Assembly: GCA_903915485.1 (NCBI GenBank) | Contig: CAIWTC010000481.1 | Span: 1 to 8,662, forward strand | Source: an uncultured Ignavibacteriales bacterium | GTDB lineage: Bacteria > Bacteroidota > Ignavibacteria > Ignavibacteriales > Ignavibacteriaceae | Reading direction: 5' to 3' | Length of the DNA stretch: 8,662 bases | Part shown: positions 1 to 6,596 of the stretch, one piece after another | How the letters are laid out: every line of letters begins with the position of its first letter | Numbering within the stretch: the stretch's first letter is position 1 | Notes under the pieces: model-generated | Databases searched by the model: none | Seen by the model: only the letters and a program-made list of their open reading frames with translations | What the model was told of the DNA's origin: nothing | Position numbers and translations under genes: made by a program

Positions 1-663
1 GGCGGCGGATGGAACAACGGACATCCGAAGTCATTTTTTAATCAAGCCAAATATCTTGCGTCACGCGGAATGGTTGCTATGTCAGCTCAATATCGCTTGA
101 GAGACTCAAACGGAACCTCACCTAAGGAATGTGTCACTGACGGTAAATCTGCTATAAGATGGGTACGCGCACATGCTACGGAACTCGGCATTAATCCCGA
201 TATGCTTGCTGCAGGTGGCGGTTCGGCGGGCGGACAAATTGCCGGGGCAGCAGCTACATTAAAAGGGTATGACGAACCGTCTGAAGACAAGTCAGTCAGT
301 TCAAAACCTAACGCACTCGTTCTGTTCAATCCTGTTATTGATAACGGACCAACCGGTTATGGTTACAGTAAGACTAAAGATTATTGGGAAGGTTTTTCAC
401 CGATGCATAATATTGACAACACTACCCCGCCCACAATATTCATGGTCGGGACTAAAGATGACAAGATTCCTGTAGAAACCTCTCAGAAATTTAAGGAAAC
501 GATGGGAAAATTTGGCAGGCGCTGTGACTTAATCTTATATGAGAATGAAGTTCATGCATTTTACGGTAAGAGTAAGTATAACGAAACAGTTTTTGAAATG
601 GATAAATTTCTTTCTTCGCTTGGCTACCTGAGTGGTAAGCCCACGATTAAAGTTACCAATTAA
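1..663 (+). CDS. alpha/beta-hydrolase, esterase/lipase type (5' end outside window)
   Basis: The reading frame is open from base 1, so the gene starts upstream; 220 residues are visible. The first visible residues, GGGWNNGHP, are the remainder of an HGGG-type oxyanion-hole motif whose His would lie just outside the window. The nucleophile elbow is GGSAGG, with Ser at visible residue 75 (codon 223-225). The likely acid is the first Asp of GTKDDKIP (about residue 153), and the catalytic His is in NEVHAFYG (about residue 185). Order and spacing fit the acetyl-esterase/BD-FAE-like branch of the alpha/beta-hydrolases, which cleave ester bonds on small or sugar-linked acyl groups. The substrate cannot be read from the sequence. 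The stop lies 12 bases before the next gene, a secreted alginate-lyase-family protein, so co-transcription and a role in removing acyl groups from a polysaccharide are plausible inferences. Whether the protein is secreted cannot be seen, because the N-terminus is missing. A peptidase of the same fold is a less likely alternative. Confidence 0.88.
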   Translation, partial: GGGWNNGHPKSFFNQAKYLASRGMVAMSAQYRLRDSNGTSPKECVTDGKSAIRWVRAHATELGINPDMLAAGGGSAGGQIAGAAATLKGYDEPSEDKSVSSKPNALVLFNPVIDNGPTGYGYSKTKDYWEGFSPMHNIDNTTPPTIFMVGTKDDKIPVETSQKFKETMGKFGRRCDLILYENEVHAFYGKSKYNETVFEMDKFLSSLGYLSGKPTIKVTN

Positions 664-675
664 TCAATCTAATTC

Positions 676-1920
676 ATGACTAATTTTTTTAAGGAATTTA
701 TGCATTATATCAGAACATCCGCAGGAATCTGCATCCTAATTTTATCGTTGTCTTTACTGGCAGTTAATATCTGTTCAGCACAGTCTTCCGAAATTCGTAC
801 AAATATTATAAAGAAATCATCGCTGGATTTTTTCAAAGATGCTTATGTTCATGGCGAAAAGGCATCGAAGAAAATAATTTCTGATTTTCTCGCAGAAGCA
901 GATGGACTATTGAAGTCAGCACCGCATTCTGTGATGGAAAAATCAATCATTCCTCCCAGCGGGGACAAGCATGACTTCATGAGCATGGGCCCTTACTGGT
1001 GGCCTGACCCCTCAAAAAAAGACGGACTTCCCTATATACGCAGAGACGGTGAACGGAATCCCGAATATTACCAAATACCTGACCAGGAATATTTTTCTAC
1101 CTTAATGTATAACACACAAACCCTGACAGTTGCCTTTTACATCACAGGTGATTCAACATATGCAATCAAAGCAGTCGAGTTGATAAAGGTATGGTTTCTG
1201 AATGATGAGACTAAGATGAATCCAAACATGCAGCATGCACAATACATCCCCGGAATCAATACCGGTAGAGGAATTGGACTGATAGAAACGAGCGGAATAT
1301 TTAGAGTACTTGACGCGGTACAAATCCTTAGGAGTTCTGCATTGTGGAGCCGCGAAGATGATAAAAAGTTTGTAAACTGGATGGAATCGTATTTCACTTG
1401 GATAACCACACACCCATACGGAATTGATGAGTCAAAAGAAAAGAATAATCATGGAACATGGTACGATGTTCAAGCGGGTTCATTGGCATTATTCCTTGGT
1501 AAAACTGATTTTGCCAAAAGACGATTTGAAGATGCCAAAGCGAAAAGAATCGGAGCACAGATTGAACCTAATGGCGAACAACCTCTTGAATTGGCACGAA
1601 CAAAATCATGGAGTTACTGTAACATGAACCTTACAGCCTTTATTCATCTAGCCTTACTTGCAGAAACCGTAAATGTTGACCTTTGGAATTATCAATCTGA
1701 GCGCGGGGGTTCAATCCGCAAAGCCGTCAACTTTCTTCTTCCGTTCGCGGCAGGAACAGATAAATGGAAACATCAGCAAATTGCAGAATTTCATACGGAT
1801 AGTATTCTGCACTCATTAATACTTGCCGCGAAGAAGTACGATGGGAAATTTTATAATAATTGGATGGAGGAAATTTTCCATGGTAAAGCTCCTATAACTC
1901 TGATAAATCTTTTGAACTAA
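676..1920 (+). CDS. secreted alginate-lyase-family protein (PL5-like fold)
   Basis: This 414-residue protein begins with a signal peptide: a basic start, a hydrophobic core at about residues 17-32, and a likely cut after NICSA (residue 35). It is therefore exported. The rest resembles the alginate lyase family (Pfam Alginate_lyase, alpha/alpha toroid). Visible hallmarks are GPYWWPDP (105-112), PGINTGRG (192-199) and NNHGTWYD (257-264). In the PL5 lyase A1-III, an Asn-His pair, an Arg and a Tyr are catalytic. Here N258/H259, R308 and Y314 fall at nearly the same spacing, which suggests an active beta-eliminating lyase on a uronic-acid polymer. Many family members are uncharacterised, so alginate itself is not proven. 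ATG 676 has no Shine-Dalgarno. ATG 700 (residue 9) is preceded by AAGGA at 691-695 and still leaves a good 27-residue signal peptide, so it may be the true start. The gene follows the esterase by 12 bases and converges on nrdJ. Confidence 0.87.
   Translation: MTNFFKEFMHYIRTSAGICILILSLSLLAVNICSAQSSEIRTNIIKKSSLDFFKDAYVHGEKASKKIISDFLAEADGLLKSAPHSVMEKSIIPPSGDKHDFMSMGPYWWPDPSKKDGLPYIRRDGERNPEYYQIPDQEYFSTLMYNTQTLTVAFYITGDSTYAIKAVELIKVWFLNDETKMNPNMQHAQYIPGINTGRGIGLIETSGIFRVLDAVQILRSSALWSREDDKKFVNWMESYFTWITTHPYGIDESKEKNNHGTWYDVQAGSLALFLGKTDFAKRRFEDAKAKRIGAQIEPNGEQPLELARTKSWSYCNMNLTAFIHLALLAETVNVDLWNYQSERGGSIRKAVNFLLPFAAGTDKWKHQQIAEFHTDSILHSLILAAKKYDGKFYNNWMEEIFHGKAPITLINLLN
691..695 (+). promoter_or_regulatory. 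possible ribosome binding site favouring start at 700
   Basis: AAGGA lies four bases before ATG 700, inside the reading frame that opens at ATG 676. No comparable purine motif precedes 676. The spacing is short for a Shine-Dalgarno, so this is only modest evidence for the internal start of the alginate-lyase-family gene. Confidence 0.35.
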
Positions 1921-1999
1921 ACTTCTAAAGACCTGCTGTTCTGGGTAGTCTATAGAGATTATAAGTTAATAAGTAAAATATTACCCGCCTATAAAAACA
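1921..1999. other. convergent intergenic stretch without visible gene
   Basis: These 79 AT-rich bases lie between the lyase stop and the nrdJ terminator stem. I see no open frame of note, no RNA gene and no second hairpin with a plus-strand U-tract. How the lyase transcript ends is not visible. Confidence 0.5.
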
Positions 2000-2023
2000 G
2001 AAGGCGAACAAATGTTCGCCTTC
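2000..2023 (-). terminator. rho-independent terminator of nrdJ
   Basis: GAAGGCGAAC (2000-2009) and GTTCGCCTTC (2014-2023) form a perfect 10-bp stem around a 4-base loop. Read on the minus strand, the stem starts 31 bases after the nrdJ stop and is followed by TGTTTTTAT, the expected U-rich tail. On the plus strand the stem is followed by AAAAATAAAT, which is not a U-tract. The site therefore serves nrdJ, and at best weakly the convergent lyase gene. Confidence 0.9.
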
Positions 2024-2054
2024 AAAAATAAATCTAGAAATTAATTCAATGAAA

Positions 2055-5000
2055 TTAACTGCAACTGGTAGTTCCGCCGCAAGTCATACACTTCAAACAA
2101 ACACCGTTTCTAACCATAGTCATGTTATCGCACTCGGGACATACATCACCTGTATAGCCCTGCTCGATAGCATTCTTAACCTTCTTCTTGAGCATCAAAG
2201 AATCATCGGATACCGTTGAAACCTCTCTGTGAAGGCTCTCGGAAGAAGACAATGAATAATTATAACTTGGTTTTTCTTCGATGCCGTAATTAAGGTCTCT
2301 TTCGGAATGAAGCTCCGTAACATCATCAGATATTTCTGTTACGATGTTGTGAGTATCAGGAAGCATGTGCTCATCTTCATCATTTACATGAGCCAAATCA
2401 TTACGGCTCAAATAGCTGACAGCCAATTCACGGAAAATATAATCAATGATTGATGTCGAGAATTTAATTTTAGCATTTCCACTCACAATGCCGCTCGGTT
2501 CAAATCTTGTAAATACAAATGCATCTACAAATTCTTCAAGAGGTACACCATGCTGAAGGCCTAATGAAATTGCGATTGCGAAGCAGTTTAACAAACTTCT
2601 TACCGTTGCGCCTTCGCGGTGCATGTCGATAAAAATTTCGCCAAGCTGACCGTTCTCATATTCACCGGTTCTGATATAAACACTTTGTCCGTTAATTTTG
2701 GATTTCTGAGTATATCCTGTTCTTCTGTCCGGTAGTCTTTTGCGTTTTGCAATATATCTATGAATGACTCTTTCGGCAATTTTAACGATGTCATTTTGGT
2801 CTCTGTCTTCAAGCAGTTGTTCCAAATCATCGTCAAACACTGAACTTAAAGGCTGAGAAAGTTTAGAGCCGTCTCTATAAATTGCATTTGCCTTCAGGCC
2901 TAATCTCCATGATTCGAAATATGCTTCTTTGATATCATCAACTGCAGCTTGATTCTGCAAGTTAATTGTCTTTGATATGGCACCCGAAATAAACGGTTGT
3001 GCGGCAGCCATCATTTTGATATGCGCCATCGGACGAATGAATCTTGAACCCGTCTTTCCACACTTGTTAGCACAGTCAAAAACAGGATAATGCTCTGCTT
3101 TAAGGAACGGTGAACCTTCAATAGTCATTGTTCCGCAAACATAATCATTTGCCATTGCAATTTCCTGACGCGAGAACCCAACTGATTTCAATAAATCAAA
3201 TGAAGGTGAATTGATTTGCTCACTCGTAAATCCAAGTTGCTGTGATAAGAACTCATCACCAACCATGTAACGGGAGAAAGCAAAACTAAGTTCAAAAACA
3301 GTAGGAAGCATCACATCAATTTTCTGCAAAATTTCTTCTGTGAACCCTCTTGCCTTTAGAGATTGATGATTGATGTAAGGCGCACCGGCAATTGTACCGT
3401 GTCCTTTAGCATACTTAATAATCTCATCAATTTCTGTATCAGAATATCCAAGATTAACCAACGCCGGAGGAATTGATTGATTTATAATCTTAAAGTATCC
3501 GCCACCTGCTAATTTCTTAAACTTAACCAAAGCAAAATCAGGCTCTACTCCGGTAGTGTCACAGTCCATAACCAAACCAATTGTTCCGGTTGGAGCAATA
3601 ACAGTTACCTGTGCGTTACGGAATCCGTATAACTCACCAAGTTCTACAGCTTTATTGGATATTTCTCTTGCGGCCTGAAGCAACTCGATAGGACAATGCT
3701 CAGGATTAATTCCAACAGGAACAATGCTTAATCCTTCATACTCACTTTTATCCTCATTATAAGCGGCTCTTCTATGGTTACGGAGGACTCTAAGCATGCT
3801 ATCCTTATTACGAAGATAACCCGTAAATGTACCAAGCTCTTTAGCCATTTCCGCAGAAGTAGCGTACGCTGTCATGTGCATTATTGATGTTAAGGCACCG
3901 CACATAGCAAATGCAGATTCGCTATCATAAGGAACTCCCTGAAGCATCAGCAAAGCACCTAAATTAGCGTAACCCAAACCAAGAGTTCTGAAGTCATAAC
4001 TTAATTGAGCAATTGATTTGCTAGGGAACTGAGCCATCATTACGCTAATCTCTAAAACGATTGTCCAGAGTTTCGCAGTATGTTCAAATCCGGCTACATC
4101 CATTTTTTTTGTAGTCGAATTATAAAATTTTATTAAGTTAATAGAAGCTAAATTACAAGCTGTGTCATCAAGGAACATATACTCACTGCATGGATTCGAT
4201 GCTTTGATTTCACCGTCTTCAGGGCAAGTATGCCATTCATTAATTGTAGTATGATATTGAACGCCGGGGTCAGCGCAAGTCCATGCTGCGTAAGCTATTT
4301 CTTCCCAGAGTTCTTTTGCCGGCATTGTTTTGCATGGCTTAGGAAGTCTGTTTTCTTTTTTAGCTTTACTCTTTTCGGTGCGCCAGTAGAGGTTCCAATC
4401 AGTATCATCAATTATGGCTTCCATAAATTCATTTGTGATACGAATCGAGTTATTAGAGTTTTGACCCGATACTGATGCATACGCTTCAGAATTCCAATCT
4501 GTGTCATAAACCGGGAATTCAATAGTCTTAAAACCCATCTTTGCAAGATGAATAACTCTATCGACATAATTCTGAGGTACTTTAACTTTTCGCGCATCAG
4601 CAATAGCTTTTTGAAGCTTTAAATTTAGGCGAGGATTAAACTGATCATTTTCAGGATGTTCTTCATAACAAGCCCTCATGATGTTGTTCAAATGCTGATT
4701 GCATAACTGTGAACCGGTAACAAGTGCCGCAACTTTTTGTTCTTCTAAAACTTTCCAGTTAACAAATTCAAGAATATCAGGATGATCAAGATCAAGACAT
4801 ACCATCTTCGCTGCACGGCGGGTAGTTCCACCAGATTTAATAGCACCTGCTGACCTGTCACCTATTTTAAGAAATGACATTAATCCCGAAGACCTTCCGC
4901 CTCCGCTTAAAGGCTCGGCAGAACTTCTGATATTTGAGTAGTTCGACCCTGTACCGCTGCCATACTTGAATAGACGGGCTTCACGAACCCATAGGTCCAT

Positions 5001-5642
5001 TATTCCGCCTTCATTGACTAAATCATCGTTTATAGATTGGATGAAGCAGGCATGAGGCTGTGGATGAGTATATGCATCGGTAGCCTGAATTAATTCACCA
5101 GATGAATAGTCTACATAATAATGTCCTTGAGCAGGACCTGAAATGCCGTAAGCCCAATTTAGGCCTGTGTTAAACCACTGTGGGGAATTTGGAGCTGCCA
5201 TCTGATAGGTTAATGAATACATTAACTCTTCATAAAAAGCCAAAGCAGACTCTTCTGAATCAAAATATTTACCTTTCCACCCCCAATAAGTCCAGCACCC
5301 TGCCATTCTATGAAATACCTGTCGTGCATCATGCTCGCCTGAATAGCGCTCCTTCTCAGGTAATCTGAGTAACGCCTCTGAATCAGCAACTGAAGGCTGA
5401 AGCCACTCGGGGACACCTTCTTCTCTTTTCTTTTTCAGAACAGTGGGGATACCCGCCTTTCTGAAATATTTTTGTGCAATGATATCAGTAGCAACTTGTG
5501 ACCAAAATTTTGGCACTATAACATCATCGCACTTAAAAACAACCGTTCCGTCAGGATTCCTTATCTCTGAAGTTCTAGTATCAAGCTCTAGCCCGCTATA
5601 ATGACATCCCGTCTCTTTTACATAGTATCTAGATATTTGCAT
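2055..5642 (-). CDS. nrdJ: adenosylcobalamin-dependent (class II) ribonucleotide reductase
   Basis: This enzyme reduces ribonucleotides to deoxyribonucleotides, using coenzyme B12 to make the active-site thiyl radical, so it needs neither oxygen nor a small subunit. From ATG 5642 it has 1195 residues. The N-terminal reductase region includes the first redox Cys in PHACF (C199). NPCSE carries N483, the thiyl C485 and E487. The partner redox Cys follows 11 residues later in DTACN (C496), the same spacing as C322/C333 of Thermotoga NrdJ. PTGTIG (684-689) is the usual phosphate-binding segment. A TSCPD-type domain spans about 975-1078. An acidic, Ser-rich linker of about 70 residues leads to a tail with C1168, C1171, C1182, C1185, C1188 and C1194, which is probably the flexible thiol shuttle. 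There is no ATP-cone at the N-terminus and no intein. The frame is open to ATG 5828, but the extra 62 Lys-rich residues look like untranslated leader; the family-like sequence begins at MQISRYYVKETG. No Shine-Dalgarno precedes 5642. The gene is transcribed alone, divergent from the liaF-like gene. Confidence 0.96.
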   Translation of the reverse strand: MQISRYYVKETGCHYSGLELDTRTSEIRNPDGTVVFKCDDVIVPKFWSQVATDIIAQKYFRKAGIPTVLKKKREEGVPEWLQPSVADSEALLRLPEKERYSGEHDARQVFHRMAGCWTYWGWKGKYFDSEESALAFYEELMYSLTYQMAAPNSPQWFNTGLNWAYGISGPAQGHYYVDYSSGELIQATDAYTHPQPHACFIQSINDDLVNEGGIMDLWVREARLFKYGSGTGSNYSNIRSSAEPLSGGGRSSGLMSFLKIGDRSAGAIKSGGTTRRAAKMVCLDLDHPDILEFVNWKVLEEQKVAALVTGSQLCNQHLNNIMRACYEEHPENDQFNPRLNLKLQKAIADARKVKVPQNYVDRVIHLAKMGFKTIEFPVYDTDWNSEAYASVSGQNSNNSIRITNEFMEAIIDDTDWNLYWRTEKSKAKKENRLPKPCKTMPAKELWEEIAYAAWTCADPGVQYHTTINEWHTCPEDGEIKASNPCSEYMFLDDTACNLASINLIKFYNSTTKKMDVAGFEHTAKLWTIVLEISVMMAQFPSKSIAQLSYDFRTLGLGYANLGALLMLQGVPYDSESAFAMCGALTSIMHMTAYATSAEMAKELGTFTGYLRNKDSMLRVLRNHRRAAYNEDKSEYEGLSIVPVGINPEHCPIELLQAAREISNKAVELGELYGFRNAQVTVIAPTGTIGLVMDCDTTGVEPDFALVKFKKLAGGGYFKIINQSIPPALVNLGYSDTEIDEIIKYAKGHGTIAGAPYINHQSLKARGFTEEILQKIDVMLPTVFELSFAFSRYMVGDEFLSQQLGFTSEQINSPSFDLLKSVGFSRQEIAMANDYVCGTMTIEGSPFLKAEHYPVFDCANKCGKTGSRFIRPMAHIKMMAAAQPFISGAISKTINLQNQAAVDDIKEAYFESWRLGLKANAIYRDGSKLSQPLSSVFDDDLEQLLEDRDQNDIVKIAERVIHRYIAKRKRLPDRRTGYTQKSKINGQSVYIRTGEYENGQLGEIFIDMHREGATVRSLLNCFAIAISLGLQHGVPLEEFVDAFVFTRFEPSGIVSGNAKIKFSTSIIDYIFRELAVSYLSRNDLAHVNDEDEHMLPDTHNIVTEISDDVTELHSERDLNYGIEEKPSYNYSLSSSESLHREVSTVSDDSLMLKKKVKNAIEQGYTGDVCPECDNMTMVRNGVCLKCMTCGGTTSCS

Positions 5643-5678
5643 AGTATAAATATTTATTAATTGTGGGTAGTGAAAAAA

Positions 5679-5707
5679 ATTACAACTGAAACTAATACTA
5701 TCTGCAA
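5679..5707 (-). promoter_or_regulatory. candidate nrdJ promoter
   Basis: On the minus strand TTGCAG (5707-5702) is followed after 17 bases by TGTAAT (5684-5679), about 37 bases ahead of ATG 5642. The -10 element matches TATAAT at five of six positions, but the -35 element matches only at TTG. In such AT-rich DNA, matches of this quality arise by chance, so this is a weak candidate. Confidence 0.25.
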
Positions 5708-5722
5708 TACCTCGCAAAAAAA

Positions 5723-5744
5723 ATTTTACAATTTTTGTGAAAAT
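5723..5744. repeat. AT-rich imperfect inverted repeat in divergent region
   Basis: ATTTTACAA (5723-5731) and TTGTGAAAAT (5735-5744) are inverted copies around TTT, with one extra G in the right arm. The repeat sits between nrdJ and the liaF-like gene. It could be a small operator, but it is AT-rich and may be chance. Confidence 0.3.
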
Positions 5745-5820
5745 CTTTTTTCCCTTGATAAAAGTTTTTTTACCGACCATTTTCCACCGTTTACCGATAA
5801 GGGGTTTTCCATTTTTGTGA
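5731..5820 (+). repeat. paired 10-base direct repeat ATTTTTGTGA
   Basis: The exact 10-mer ATTTTTGTGA occurs at 5731-5740 and again at 5811-5820, 80 bases apart, in the divergent intergenic region. The word is simple in composition, so chance recurrence is possible. The downstream copy ends 45 bases before the liaF-like start. Confidence 0.3.
5769..5797 (+). repeat. 21-bp-spaced direct repeat TTTACCGA, possible operator
   Basis: TTTACCGA occurs at 5769-5776 and 5790-5797. The 21-bp period, two helical turns, would put both copies on the same DNA face. LytTR-type regulators bind pairs of short direct repeats at about this period, and a LytTR gene lies downstream. The base sequence itself is not a clear LytTR consensus match, so the link is inference. 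Confidence 0.35.
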
Positions 5821-5854
5821 TTTTGCATAAGTTTACATCAAACATTTAACGAAT

Positions 5855-5858
5855 GAGG
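5855..5858 (+). promoter_or_regulatory. ribosome binding site of liaF-like gene
   Basis: GAGG sits seven bases before ATG 5866. This is the only well-spaced Shine-Dalgarno motif seen in the window and it fixes the start of the gene. The two downstream genes of the same unit lack one. Confidence 0.65.
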
Positions 5859-5865
5859 TAAACAA

Positions 5866-6582
5866 ATGAATACAAAAATTGGTATTAACCCTAGAATACT
5901 GCTTGGTGCCGTGTTGGTACTGGTTGGCGGAACAATATTTTTGGACAATTTAGGCATTATTCAATTCAGCGCGTTTGAAATGATTTTCTCAGTTCCGGGA
6001 ATAATGTTCATAATAGGGCTGTTTTTGGTAATTAATTCCAGAAGAACCATTTTTGGCGGCAGTCTTATGGCTGTGGGCGTTTTTCTTGGGCTTTTGAGAG
6101 TATTTAATTTTAACTATGGTATCGGGATAATGTTCCCGATTGTTATGATATTCCTGGGTCTGAACATTATTTTCAAGAAAAGAAACTTCAAAGTCCCCGG
6201 AGAGACATATTTTAAGCAGAATAGAAAAGTATACAACGAAGACCAGTTAGAAGATGTTTCTATTTTCGGCGGTGGAGTAAAAACTTTCAATTCAGATAAC
6301 TTTCAAGGAGGTTCTGTAACTGCCATTTTTGGTGGTTCAGAAATAGACCTTTCATCCTGTAAACTTGCGCCCGGCGAGCAAGTTATTGATTTAGTTGTCC
6401 TCTTTGGAGGTGTAGAGATAATAGTTCCTTATGACTGGAAAATTCAAGTAGAAGTAACTCCTTTATTTGGAGGATTCTCGAACAAATATAAACGCGACCC
6501 AAAGATGATTTTGAATCAAGACGGAATTCTCAGAATTAAAGGGACTGTTGTTTTCGGCGGCGGTGAAATTAAATTTAGATAG
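5866..6582 (+). CDS. LiaF-like membrane protein (LiaF N-terminal TM region plus FGG-repeat C-terminal domain)
   Basis: The 238-residue protein has four predicted membrane segments (about 11-30, 38-57, 62-79 and 87-104). A basic stop-transfer stretch (KKRNFK) follows, then a soluble domain that starts near residue 125. The soluble domain contains five FGG motifs at 134, 155, 180, 201 and 230, each at the start of a short hydrophobic strand, as in IFGGSEIDL and LFGGVEIIV. This combination matches LiaF-type proteins (DUF5668-like membrane part, LiaF C-terminal/DUF2154-like part). In Firmicutes, LiaF restrains the LiaS kinase until the cell envelope is damaged. Here the next two genes encode a kinase and a regulator, starting 14 bases after this stop, so a role as sensor or inhibitor of that pair is a reasonable inference. 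The family also occurs in proteins of unknown function, and no direct sign of inhibition can be read from sequence. The GAGG ribosome site supports ATG 5866. Confidence 0.85.
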   Translation: MNTKIGINPRILLGAVLVLVGGTIFLDNLGIIQFSAFEMIFSVPGIMFIIGLFLVINSRRTIFGGSLMAVGVFLGLLRVFNFNYGIGIMFPIVMIFLGLNIIFKKRNFKVPGETYFKQNRKVYNEDQLEDVSIFGGGVKTFNSDNFQGGSVTAIFGGSEIDLSSCKLAPGEQVIDLVVLFGGVEIIVPYDWKIQVEVTPLFGGFSNKYKRDPKMILNQDGILRIKGTVVFGGGEIKFR

Positions 6583-6596
6583 AAAGTTTTTCAAGA

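Noticed and set aside
87..329. Minus-strand 80-codon frame with Pro/Ala-rich translation inside the esterase gene
   Set aside because: The low-complexity translation is the complement of the Gly/Ala-rich nucleophile region of the hydrolase.
1137..1413. Two minus-strand open frames inside the alginate-lyase-family gene
   Set aside because: They are shadows of the plus-strand gene, which carries clear family motifs; neither translation looks like a protein family.
2000..2023. Bidirectional terminator serving both convergent genes
   Set aside because: Only the minus strand has a U-rich tract after the stem; on the plus strand the stem is followed by an A-rich run.
5786..5794. ACCGTTTAC as a LytTR half-site
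   Set aside because: It fits eight of nine positions of the published half-site pattern, but I find no second copy at the required spacing, so a single match carries little weight.
5661..5849. Small plus-strand open frame of 62 codons in the divergent region
   Set aside because: It lies in AT-rich intergenic DNA, overlaps the liaF-like promoter region, has no ribosome site and resembles no known protein; chance is the simplest reading.
5823..5851. Sigma-70-like promoter for the liaF-like gene (TTGCAT, 17 bases, TTAACG)
   Set aside because: The -10 match is poor and many similar matches exist in this AT-rich stretch; not called as a feature.
5643..5865. Cobalamin riboswitch or NrdR box ahead of the B12-dependent nrdJ
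   Set aside because: Both strands were read for a B12-box-like element and for the NrdR palindrome (acaCwAtATaTwGtgt). Neither is recognisable, and the region is too AT-rich to hold the usual riboswitch stems.
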